The position numbers and the translations under genes are program-made. Shown here piece by piece: positions 14,965 through 20,561 of a DNA stretch of 33,876 nucleotides. Positions within the stretch are counted from its first letter, which is position 1; the number at the start of each line of letters is the position of its first letter. The stretch is from assembly GCA_028707495.1 (NCBI GenBank), contig JAQWAS010000007.1, positions 1-33,876 of the forward strand, read 5' to 3'. The notes below the pieces were generated by a model. It did not search any database, was not told the origin of the DNA, and saw only the letters and a list, made by a program, of their open reading frames with translations. The stretch is from Patescibacteria group bacterium (GTDB lineage Bacteria > Patescibacteriota > Patescibacteriia > UBA2591 > JAQWAS01).

Positions 14965-15504
14965 CTATTTTTTATCTGTGAGTCCACATATAGACTCTAA
15001 TATATATCCAATTTTTGTACCAATTGCCTTATATCGTGCATATTTATAATGATATATGTAACAATATCCATGCACTTCATAGCAATGTTCTGAGTATGCC
15101 ACAGTTTTTCGCCTAATAATTACATCTGCCGTAGCTAGGATTAAACCGATAGTAATACCCAAGACTACTGGGATAATAAAGTCTTCTCTTGGTGTTGGCA
15201 GAAATAGACTAGGTCTCGTCAATATTCTACTTAATAGATTGTAAGTTAAATAGAGACAAAGAGTTGATAGGGTTGTGTAAATTGGATAATTCGTAATAAA
15301 GCTTATCTGCGTTGCTTGATCTGCATCGAACCATTTTTTACCAACCAGATCTTGGAAGCCGTATTGAATCTTGGCACTCAAGTTGCCAACGATTGGATAG
15401 GTGATGACTTTGAATAGAAACATGCCTACGAACGTAGCGACTTTGACAATTAGCTTGCCAGCGTCGAGCGCGATCTGTTTAACCATTCTTGACTTGATTC
15501 CCAT
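14965..15504 (-). CDS. Hypothetical membrane protein with consensus promoter and strong SD
   Basis: 179 residues, basic N-terminus, hydrophobic segments near 14-38, 72-93 and 107-128, and a Tyr/Cys-rich stretch SEHCYEVHGYCYIYHYKYARYK near 137-158. No family is recognised. Unlike most genes here it has a strong Shine-Dalgarno sequence (AAAGGAG about eight bases before the ATG) and a perfect consensus promoter (TTGACA, 17 bp, TATAAT). Codon use is also less A/T-biased. A 25-bp operator overlaps the -35 box, and a TrmB-type regulator is encoded divergently, so this gene is the likely regulated target. High expression and possible horizontal origin are inferences. Confidence 0.7.
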   Translation of the reverse strand: MGIKSRMVKQIALDAGKLIVKVATFVGMFLFKVITYPIVGNLSAKIQYGFQDLVGKKWFDADQATQISFITNYPIYTTLSTLCLYLTYNLLSRILTRPSLFLPTPREDFIIPVVLGITIGLILATADVIIRRKTVAYSEHCYEVHGYCYIYHYKYARYKAIGTKIGYILESICGLTDKK

Positions 15505-15548
15505 TGTGTATCTCCTTTGTTTTAAATTGTCAAATTACATTCCTTGTA

Positions 15549-15577
15549 TTGTTATTAACATTATAGTATGATATAAT
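15549..15577 (+). promoter_or_regulatory. Promoter of the TrmB-family gene
   Basis: TTGTTA (15549-15554), 17-bp spacer, perfect TATAAT (15572-15577). Its start site would fall inside the 25-bp palindrome, suggesting autoregulation, with a leader of about 100 bases. Confidence 0.6.
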
Positions 15578-15588
15578 AGAATTGTCAA
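15560..15588 (-). promoter_or_regulatory. Perfect consensus promoter of the 14965-15504 gene
   Basis: Minus strand TTGACA (15588-15583), 17-bp spacer, TATAAT (15565-15560), both hexamers exact. The -35 box lies within the left arm of the 25-bp operator. Confidence 0.85.
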
Positions 15589-15605
15589 CCAAATTTGTTG
15601 ACAAT
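15581..15605. promoter_or_regulatory. 25-bp palindromic operator between divergent genes
   Basis: ATTGTCAAC (15581-15589) and GTTGACAAT (15597-15605) are perfect inverted arms with a 7-bp AT-rich spacer. The site overlaps the -35 of the leftward promoter and the start site of the rightward one. Related AGACAAT words occur at 15611 and 15663. The adjacent TrmB-type protein is the obvious candidate ligand. Confidence 0.7.
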
Positions 15606-15683
15606 AATATAGACAATGTTTTAGCTTAAATACTAGCTTAAACTTAATTAATCAAATATTTTAGACAATCAATTTTTAAAAAT

Positions 15684-16445
15684 ATGCAAAAAGAACTAAA
15701 ACAATTAGGATTTTCTGATAACCAAATTAAAGTTTATTTAGCGCTTTTGGGTTTAGGATTAACTCGAGTTGGACCAATTATTACTCAAACGCAACTCCCC
15801 CGCCAAACGGTTTACAATACCTTAGGTGAATTAGAAAATCAAGATTTAATTTTTCAAGTTATTCAATCCGGTCGTAAACATTGGCAAACAGCTGAACCTG
15901 AAGTTATTTTAAAAAAAATGAAATCTAAATTTCAACTAGCTCAAGAATTAATTCCTCAAATTATTAATCAGCGAGATCAGTCAAAACATTTAGCTGAAAT
16001 AAAAGTCTATGCCGGTTTGGATGGATTTATGACTATGCATATTAACAACTTACAAAATCAACCTAAAAAGACGCAAGTTAATATTATTGGGGCTGGTGGT
16101 CAGCAATGGGTTGAGCTAGCAAAAGAAACGGGAATTTTAAATAAATATGAATCTTTAAGAATTAATAAAGAAATAGGTCAAAATATTATTGCCTATGAAA
16201 ATCAACGTTCGGAAACTCAAAAATTTATAGATCAATATTATTTACATCAATTGCCTTCAGAACGTAAAAAATTCAAATTTTTACCGCAAGAATTTTATTC
16301 GCCCGTGGGTATTCAAATTTGGCACGATAAAATAGATTTAATTATTTATTCTCAAGATCCAATCATTTTTGAAATAAAAAATAAGGATTTAGTTAAAAGT
16401 TTTACCAATTATTTCAATTTACTCTGGAAAATGGCTAAAAAGTAG
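15684..16445 (+). CDS. TrmB-family transcriptional regulator
   Basis: 253 residues. The N-terminal winged helix-turn-helix (about 1-75) reads LKQLGFSDNQIKVYLALLGLGLTRVGPIITQTQLPRQTVYNTLGELENQDLI, a TrmB/MarR-like pattern. The rest (from about 105) resembles the ligand-sensing C-terminal half common in TrmB-like proteins of candidate phyla, with no recognisable sugar-binding motif. It probably dimerises on the perfect 25-bp palindrome upstream and controls itself and the divergent membrane-protein gene. The effector is unknown. Confidence 0.82.
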   Translation: MQKELKQLGFSDNQIKVYLALLGLGLTRVGPIITQTQLPRQTVYNTLGELENQDLIFQVIQSGRKHWQTAEPEVILKKMKSKFQLAQELIPQIINQRDQSKHLAEIKVYAGLDGFMTMHINNLQNQPKKTQVNIIGAGGQQWVELAKETGILNKYESLRINKEIGQNIIAYENQRSETQKFIDQYYLHQLPSERKKFKFLPQEFYSPVGIQIWHDKIDLIIYSQDPIIFEIKNKDLVKSFTNYFNLLWKMAKK

Positions 16446-16799
16446 TCTTTGATTAAAAATAATATAAAAAGTAAGTTTTATTGACAATTTTTATATAAAA
16501 AGAGACAAATTAGAATTAAAAACAGGCGAATGTTCCACGTGGAGCAAATTATAACATAAAAAATCTTATAAGTCAAAAATAGACAATATTTTTATAAAAT
16601 ATTTATAAAATTGGCTTATAATATAAATTAAATAGTGTCGTAAAATGAATATTAACGTTGATGATATTAATAAAGTTAAAATATAACATGAATAAAGCTA
16701 ATTTAATGCCAATGATACAAATATTTTGAATTTTGATATGAAAATTTTGGATTTATATGGGATTTATAATTTTAAATTTTGAATTTTACAAAAAGGGTC
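16446..16799. other. AT-rich gap with a parS-like site
   Basis: About 350 bases with no credible gene, very high A+T, containing scattered TTGACAAT and AGACAAT words and the palindrome at 16531-16546. No DnaA-box cluster is evident. Confidence 0.6.
16531..16546. promoter_or_regulatory. parS-like ParB-binding site
   Basis: TGTTCCACGTGGAGCA matches the palindrome TGTTCCACGTGGAACA at 15 of 16 positions and the known Bacillus parS (TGTTCCACGTGAAACA) at 14 of 16. It stands out as a G+C-rich island in very AT-rich intergenic DNA. Chromosomal parS sites recruit ParB for segregation and usually lie near the origin. No parA or parB is in the window. Confidence 0.6.
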
Positions 16800-16828
16800 T
16801 GGACAAAAAATTTTTAAAAGTATATAAT
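16800..16828 (+). promoter_or_regulatory. Promoter of tRNA-Arg
   Basis: TGGACA (16800-16805), 17-bp spacer, perfect TATAAT (16823-16828), 23 bases before the tRNA. Confidence 0.7.
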
Positions 16829-16851
16829 AATTTAAGTTTAAAATTTAATTT

Positions 16852-16926
16852 GCCCCTGTAGTTCAATGGATAGAACACCAGCCTTCTAAGCTGGTTATGC
16901 AGGTCCGATTCCTGCCGGGGGTACCA
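16852..16926 (+). tRNA. tRNA-Arg (TCT)
   Basis: Acceptor GCCCCTG/CGGGGGT, D-arm with TTCAATGGATAGAA, anticodon stem CCAGC/GCTGG around CTTCTAA (anticodon TCT), T-arm GCAGG-TCCGATT-CCTGC, and an encoded ACCA end. The T-loop has C at position 55, where almost all tRNAs have U (pseudouridine). Confidence 0.93.
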
Positions 16927-16948
16927 GAATAACTGACAACAGAAAACT

Positions 16949-16976
16949 AACAACCAACAACCAACAACCAACAACC
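16949..16976. repeat. Tandem heptanucleotide (AACAACC)4
   Basis: Four copies of AACAACC follow tRNA-Arg. Related low-complexity tracts (GTTAGTTATTAG, GTTGTAGGTTG) lie at 5470-5540, 14555-14585, 14685-14715, 14803-14833 and 17020-17078, all intergenic and mostly beside RNA genes or repeats. Confidence 0.8.
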
Positions 16977-17080
16977 GATAATCACCATTTGGGCGGGATT
17001 AATAATTAATATTTATAATCTATAAGTTGTAGGTTGTAGTAGGTTGAGAGTTGTAAGTTGTTAGTTATTAGTTATTTCGT

Positions 17081-17155
17081 GGTGGCCATAGTTCAATGGT
17101 AGAACAGCGGGTTGTGGTCCCGTTAACGAGGGTTCGATTCCCTCTGGCCACCCCA
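17081..17155 (+). tRNA. tRNA-His (GTG)
   Basis: The extra G-1 (17081) opposite C73 that identifies histidine tRNAs is present, with acceptor GTGGCCA/TGGCCAC, anticodon loop TTGTGGT (anticodon GTG), T-arm GAGGG-TTCGATT-CCCTC and an encoded CCA at 17153-17155. Its 3' end is the apparent integration target for the island to the right. Confidence 0.95.
17136..17154 (+). repeat. att-like direct repeat, left copy (tRNA-His 3' end)
   Basis: GATTCCCTCTGGCCACCCC, covering the 3' half of the T-arm and the acceptor strand of tRNA-His, recurs exactly at 18420-18438. This is the classic mark of site-specific integration at a tRNA 3' end. Confidence 0.75.
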
Positions 17156-17159
17156 AAAA

Positions 17160-17187
17160 AACGTCTCTCTTGTGAGAGGTGTTTTTT
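17160..17187 (+). terminator. tRNA-His intrinsic terminator
   Basis: ACGTCTCTC (17161-17169) with GAGAGGTGT (17174-17182) makes a nine-pair stem including two G-T wobbles, then a T-run. With the preceding ACCCC and A-tract it recurs at 20108-20145 with one base changed in the loop. Confidence 0.8.
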
Positions 17188-17199
17188 GTTTCATAAAAA

Positions 17200-17333
17200 A
17201 TGTCTAATTTTAAGTGAATTTATTAAAATTAAAAATGTCCAACTTTAAAACAAGTTTGGCTTAAAATAAGGATTAAGACGTGTGAAAATGTCCAATTTTG
17301 TTAAAAAATACTTGCCAAAAAATGTCCAATTTG
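17200..17333 (+). repeat. Four direct repeats ATGTCCAATTTT upstream of the HTH-ATPase gene
   Basis: Copies: ATGTCTAATTTT (17200-17211), ATGTCCAACTTT (17235-17246), ATGTCCAATTTT (17288-17299) and ATGTCCAATTTG (17322-17333), with start-to-start distances of 35, 53 and 34. All are on the same strand, preceded by A-runs. The last lies exactly inside the 17-bp promoter spacer. They look like regulator-binding sites for the MerR-like protein encoded next, or iterons. Confidence 0.8.
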
Positions 17334-17340
17334 ATATATT
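17312..17340 (+). promoter_or_regulatory. Promoter giving a leaderless mRNA for the HTH-ATPase gene
   Basis: TTGCCA (17312-17317), 17-bp spacer, TATATT (17335-17340). The expected start is at 17347, the A of the ATG itself. The spacer is filled by the fourth direct repeat, the position where MerR-family regulators bind. Confidence 0.7.
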
Positions 17341-17346
17341 AAATAT

Positions 17347-18069
17347 ATGTTAGATATAAACAAAACAGCAAAAATGCTTGGTCTAAATCCTAAGACTCTT
17401 CGTCGTTGGGATAATTTGGGTAAGTTAAATTCTGTGAGAGAAAAAAAGGGGGCACATCGCTATTACAATTCCAGTGATGCCGTTGATTTTTTAAGAAAAG
17501 ATTATAAATATATGTTTAAGGTTGCTTATAGATGGACTTTAGCAAAAAACCCACCTGAGACATTTGATGAACTTTATTGTAGAGATAAATTTGTTTTTAA
17601 AGCACGACTTTCATCTTTAGCAAACTTATTACAGAAACAAGACGATCCTCAATATAAGTTTCCACTATTGATTGCTATGATTGGTGAAATTGGTAATAAT
17701 TCTTTTGATCATAATATTGGGAATTGGCCTAATCTTCCTGGAATATTTTTTGGTTATTGTTTGAAGTCAAAAGAAATTATTATTGCTGATCGAGGGCGTG
17801 GTGTTTTAAAAACATTAAAGGTTGCTAGGCCAACACTGAAAAATGACGCTCAAGCATTAAAAGTGGCTTTCACTGAAATTATTTCTGGTCGTCAACCTGA
17901 AAATAGAGGTAATGGACTAAAGTTTGTTAGAAGGAATATCGTATCACAAGATATGTGTCTTGTTTTTCAATCAGGCGTAGCTCAAGTTCAAATTGACAAG
18001 AAGAATGATTTAAAAATAGTTGAAACAAAAAAGAATCTAAAAGGTTGTTTAGCCACAATAAAATATTAA
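17347..18069 (+). CDS. MerR-like HTH fused to GHKL-type ATPase domain
   Basis: 240 residues. Residues 1-50 form a MerR-like DNA-binding head: AKMLGLNPKTLRRWDNLGKL (8-27) followed by the wing HRYY (37-40). Residues about 105-240 form a GHKL ATP-binding domain of the histidine kinase/anti-sigma type: N-box EIGNNSFDHN (114-123), G1 box DRGRG (148-152), G2 box RGNGL (187-191) and a final LKGCLATIKY strand. No phosphorylatable dimerisation histidine domain is evident, so it resembles an anti-sigma-like switch tethered to DNA. It lies ten bases before a STAS-like gene, mirroring SpoIIAB/SpoIIAA partner switching. It is preceded by four direct repeats and sits in the tRNA-His island. The trigger and output are unknown. 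Confidence 0.8.
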   Translation: MLDINKTAKMLGLNPKTLRRWDNLGKLNSVREKKGAHRYYNSSDAVDFLRKDYKYMFKVAYRWTLAKNPPETFDELYCRDKFVFKARLSSLANLLQKQDDPQYKFPLLIAMIGEIGNNSFDHNIGNWPNLPGIFFGYCLKSKEIIIADRGRGVLKTLKVARPTLKNDAQALKVAFTEIISGRQPENRGNGLKFVRRNIVSQDMCLVFQSGVAQVQIDKKNDLKIVETKKNLKGCLATIKY

Positions 18070-18079
18070 GTTAAAAAAT

Positions 18080-18364
18080 ATGATTATAAAATTAGAAAAA
18101 TTTGGCGATGTTCTCACCTCTCGCGATGATGGACGTGAAGCTTATAAAGCAATTCAGCCAGAAATAAACAGTAGATCAAAAGAAGAAAAAATAATTTTAG
18201 ATTTTACTGGGGTTTTTAGTTTATCTCCATCTTGGGCTGATGAATTTGTGACTAATTTAAAAAAAGATTATGGGGATAAACTTGAGTTAAAAAATCTCAG
18301 TAATCCTTCGGTTAAGGAGACATTAAAAATGCTTGAAAAGATTGAAGATTTAGGTTTAATTTAG
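18080..18364 (+). CDS. STAS-like (DUF4325-type) protein
   Basis: 94 residues of a small alpha/beta domain resembling STAS-like DUF4325 proteins: strand KIILDFTGVFSLSPSWADEFVTNL (37-60), then YGDKLELKNLSNPSVKETLKMLEKI (64-88). The first strand and following helix occupy the place of the anti-anti-sigma D-S/T-G loop of classical STAS proteins, with Ser47, Ser49 and Ser51 as possible phosphorylation sites; none is proven. It is the direct partner gene of the HTH-GHKL protein, with the same orientation and a ten-base gap. The pair probably works as a kinase/phosphoprotein or bind-and-release switch (inference). Confidence 0.72.
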   Translation: MIIKLEKFGDVLTSRDDGREAYKAIQPEINSRSKEEKIILDFTGVFSLSPSWADEFVTNLKKDYGDKLELKNLSNPSVKETLKMLEKIEDLGLI

Positions 18365-18419
18365 ATAATTTTGATATAGTAGCGCCCCTTAGCTTACCCC
18401 ACGAGTGGTAAGTGTAAAT

Positions 18420-18438
18420 GATTCCCTCTGGCCACCCC
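18420..18438 (+). repeat. att-like direct repeat, second copy (tRNA-His 3' fragment)
   Basis: Exact 19-bp copy of 17136-17154, with no tRNA 5' half before it. It lies 55 bases after the STAS-like gene, so it bounds a segment of about 1.28 kb that holds only the two-gene system and its repeats. A hairpin (CTTACC...GGTAAG, about 18393-18412) lies just before it. Confidence 0.75.
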
Positions 18439-18457
18439 TTGAATTATCAATTTAAAA

Positions 18458-18481
18458 TAGCCCCGTAGGGGCTGTTTTGTT
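18458..18481 (+). terminator. Intrinsic terminator
   Basis: AGCCCC-gta-GGGGCT (18459-18473) followed by GTTTTGTTTT. It closes the two-gene operon or the inserted segment. Confidence 0.8.
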
Positions 18482-18510
18482 TTGACAAGGGGGGTAAAGT
18501 ATAATAAAAT
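18482..18510 (+). promoter_or_regulatory. Promoter of the thermonuclease gene
   Basis: TTGACA (18482-18487), 17-bp spacer, TAAAAT (18505-18510). An overlapping TATAAT at 18500-18505 is too close (12 bp) to this -35. Confidence 0.6.
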
Positions 18511-18556
18511 GGCATTAAGATAATAAATAATTTTATGTCTGAGAATATAAATATGA

Positions 18557-19774
18557 ATGTTTAAGAAAAATAAAAACAAAAAACCTTTTTGGAAGAAATG
18601 GTGGATTTATACGCTAGCTTTTATAATTTTTATTATAGTAATTGGTTCTGTCGTTTCACAAGGTAAACCGATGTTTAGAGGTGTTGAAAGAATATTTTAT
18701 TCGACACCCGTAAATATAGAGGGATATAATGTTGATCCTAATGCGGCCGTTAATATTATATTAAATAACGAAAAAGTGGAAACCGTAAAATCAGATGAGG
18801 GAGGAAATTTTTATTTTTCACTTAATCTAATTGAAGGTGAAAATACTTTTAAAGTAAACACAACTACATCAAAGGGTAAGTTTAAGGAAAGCTTAATAGA
18901 AAAAATAAATTATATAATAGAAAGACCAGAAGAAATAGAGGGAGCCGATCTATTAGAGGATACAGATAATAATGATAACAATTTAAACATTAAGGGAATA
19001 AATGAGAGTGAAGACAAAAATAAGGGTAAAATAAATGTTGACCCAGAAAACGAAAACCAATATCAAGAAGAGGATACTAATCAAACACAAACAGGTGAAG
19101 AATTAGGGGAAGATGAGGAAATCAATAATGATGATCAAACACAATATTATCCAGTTGTTAGGGTGGTTGATGGAGATACAGTAGTTGTAAAGATAGATGG
19201 AGTAGATGAAACCTTAAGATTAATTGGTATAGACACTCCGGAAACAGTTGATCCAAGAAAGCCCGTTCAATGTTTTGGAATCGAAGCCAGCAATAAAGCC
19301 AAGGAGTGGCTCTCGGGTAAAATGGTCGAATTAGAAAGTGATCCAAGTCAAGACGAAAGAGATAAATATGGGAGACTTTTAAGATATGTTAGGATTCAAG
19401 AGGGTTTATTTTACAATTTAGAAATTATAAAGCAAGGTTATGCTCACGAATATACTTATATCATTCCTTATAAATATCAAACTGAATTTAAAAACGCCGA
19501 AGATTACGCCAGGGAGAATGAATTAGGGTTGTGGCATCCCGATGCTTGTCAGGAGGACACAGTGGCTCCCGAGGAGGCTGGAAATGAACAGGAAGTAGAG
19601 GATGACCAACCAACTGATCAGACCTATAATTGTTCAGAAAATGTATATAATTGTGGTGATTTTGCGACACGTGCAGAAGCTCAAGTGGTTTTTGATTATT
19701 GTGGAGGAATTAGTAATGATATTCATAGATTAGATAGTGATGGTGATGGGATAGTTTGCGAGAACTTACCCTAG
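18557..19774 (+). CDS. Membrane-anchored thermonuclease with C-terminal excalibur domain
   Basis: 405 residues. A basic start and one membrane helix (about 15-34) are followed by a beta-rich Ig-like segment (about 48-120), an acidic Asn/Glu-rich linker (125-196), a staphylococcal-nuclease domain (199-328) and an excalibur calcium-binding domain (358-405, ending DSDGDGIVCENLP). The nuclease residues are visible: VVDGDTVVV, RLIGIDTPE and DKYGRLLRYV. It would cut extracellular or cell-surface nucleic acid in a Ca2+-dependent way, plausible for a cell that scavenges nucleotides or takes up DNA. The ATG at 18557 has no SD. A 9-codon ORF from a better-looking ATG at 18535 overlaps it, so a one-base frameshift in a longer N-terminus is possible. 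Confidence 0.88.
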   Translation: MFKKNKNKKPFWKKWWIYTLAFIIFIIVIGSVVSQGKPMFRGVERIFYSTPVNIEGYNVDPNAAVNIILNNEKVETVKSDEGGNFYFSLNLIEGENTFKVNTTTSKGKFKESLIEKINYIIERPEEIEGADLLEDTDNNDNNLNIKGINESEDKNKGKINVDPENENQYQEEDTNQTQTGEELGEDEEINNDDQTQYYPVVRVVDGDTVVVKIDGVDETLRLIGIDTPETVDPRKPVQCFGIEASNKAKEWLSGKMVELESDPSQDERDKYGRLLRYVRIQEGLFYNLEIIKQGYAHEYTYIIPYKYQTEFKNAEDYARENELGLWHPDACQEDTVAPEEAGNEQEVEDDQPTDQTYNCSENVYNCGDFATRAEAQVVFDYCGGISNDIHRLDSDGDGIVCENLP

Positions 19775-19889
19775 ATTAAATATAACCATATGATAATTTA
19801 AAACGGCTCAATTAGAACTGTTTTTTGTTTTTGGGATGTGATATTATGAAATATACACCGTTTATAATATTGAATTAGATTTACTTAAG

Positions 19890-20041
19890 ATGTCTAAATT
19901 AATACACAATCAAAAAAATCATTAGTTAAACAATTGTGTATATGTTGTGGTGGAAAAAATAAAAAAACAAATAAAGAACATCTTTTTCCTGCTTGGTTGT
20001 TAAAAAAAAACAAAAATAAACTAAAACGAGTTAATTTATAA
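19890..20041 (+). pseudogene. HNH-like CxxC...EHLFPAWL protein, frameshifted N-terminal fragment
   Basis: Adding one A to the seven-A run at 19912-19918 joins the ATG at 19890 to a frame reading LCICCGGKNKKTNKEHLFPAWLL and ending at TAA 20039-20041. CxxC followed by (T)KEHxFPxWL is the start of a family of HNH-type nucleases, normally much longer. About 50 codons remain. The rest of 19775-20193 holds AT-rich sequence, a terminator-like CGGCTCAATTAGAACTG-T-run near 19804, and the tRNA-tail repeat at 20108. Confidence 0.6.
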
Positions 20042-20107
20042 ACAAAAATTAGGAACGGAAATACCCTTCACTCCCACCAAACAGGTTCTAAGTTGTTCCC
20101 CTATCAG

Positions 20108-20145
20108 ACCCCAAAAAAACGTCTCTCTTGCGAGAGGTGTTTTTA
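20108..20145 (+). repeat. Duplicate of tRNA-His tail and terminator
   Basis: ACCCC, seven A, then the hairpin CGTCTCTC-ttgc-GAGAGGTG and T-run match 17150-17187 with a single loop change (T to C). It acts as a terminator and marks the probable original right side of tRNA-His before insertions separated it from the gene. Confidence 0.75.
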
Positions 20146-20154
20146 TTTATAAAT

Positions 20155-20187
20155 AAAAAAAAAACCGGCCATATAGCCGGTTTTGAA
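20155..20187 (-). terminator. Terminator of the 20194-20424 gene
   Basis: AAAACCGGC (20161-20169) and GCCGGTTTT (20176-20184) form a perfect 9-bp stem, followed on the minus strand by a long T-run. It sits directly after the stop of the leftward gene. Confidence 0.85.
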
Positions 20188-20193
20188 ATTGAG

Positions 20194-20424
20194 TTATTCT
20201 TCCAGCTCTTTCAGACGTTGGTCAAGAATTAGCTTGAATTTGTCAGGAGTTGAAACCCAAAGGTCGTTGAGCATTCCTGAGTCATGGACGCCAGAAACGA
20301 ATTTCTCGAAAGAATTCTTAATGTCTTTTTCCAGGAGTTCTCTACTGAAAAAGTCTGGGGGAACAAATTCCCAGAATTTGAATAAACCTTGGATATCTTG
20401 GAGAGTTGGTGTCCTGTTGGGCAT
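20194..20424 (-). CDS. Small hypothetical protein with strong SD, promoter and terminator
   Basis: 76 residues, soluble, mostly helical by composition: PTLQDIQGLFKFWEFVPPDFFSRELLEKDIKNSFEKFVSG then a short C-terminal LDQRLKELEE helix. No known motif is recognised. The gene is a self-contained unit: TTGACA-17-TAATAT promoter, a strong AAGGAGG Shine-Dalgarno about eight bases before the ATG, and a perfect terminator. This SD-driven style matches the gene at 14965-15504 and differs from almost every other gene here. The plus-strand ORF over the same bases is a shadow. Confidence 0.75.
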   Translation of the reverse strand: MPNRTPTLQDIQGLFKFWEFVPPDFFSRELLEKDIKNSFEKFVSGVHDSGMLNDLWVSTPDKFKLILDQRLKELEE

Positions 20425-20481
20425 AATTTACCTCCTTGGAGTAATTAATTTGATGTTTTAAAAATGAAAGAGCAATATTCT

Positions 20482-20510
20482 ATATTAGATTATTTTATTT
20501 TTAATGTCAA
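20482..20510 (-). promoter_or_regulatory. Promoter of the 20194-20424 gene
   Basis: Minus strand: perfect TTGACA (20510-20505), 17-bp spacer, TAATAT (20487-20482). Confidence 0.65.
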
Positions 20511-20532
20511 CGTTTTTTTAAATTTTAAAAAG

Positions 20533-20541
20533 TGATATAAT
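20533..20541 (+). promoter_or_regulatory. Extended -10 promoter for the secreted coiled-coil gene
   Basis: TGATATAAT (20533-20541) is an extended -10 (TGn-TATAAT) with only a T-run at the -35 position. It lies 20 bases before the ATG at 20562. Confidence 0.55.
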
Positions 20542-20561
20542 AAAAACATAAAATTAAATAT

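Noticed and set aside
17200-17333. CRISPR array
   Set aside because: The repeats are only 12 bp, unevenly spaced (35, 53, 34), with no cas genes; regulator sites fit better.
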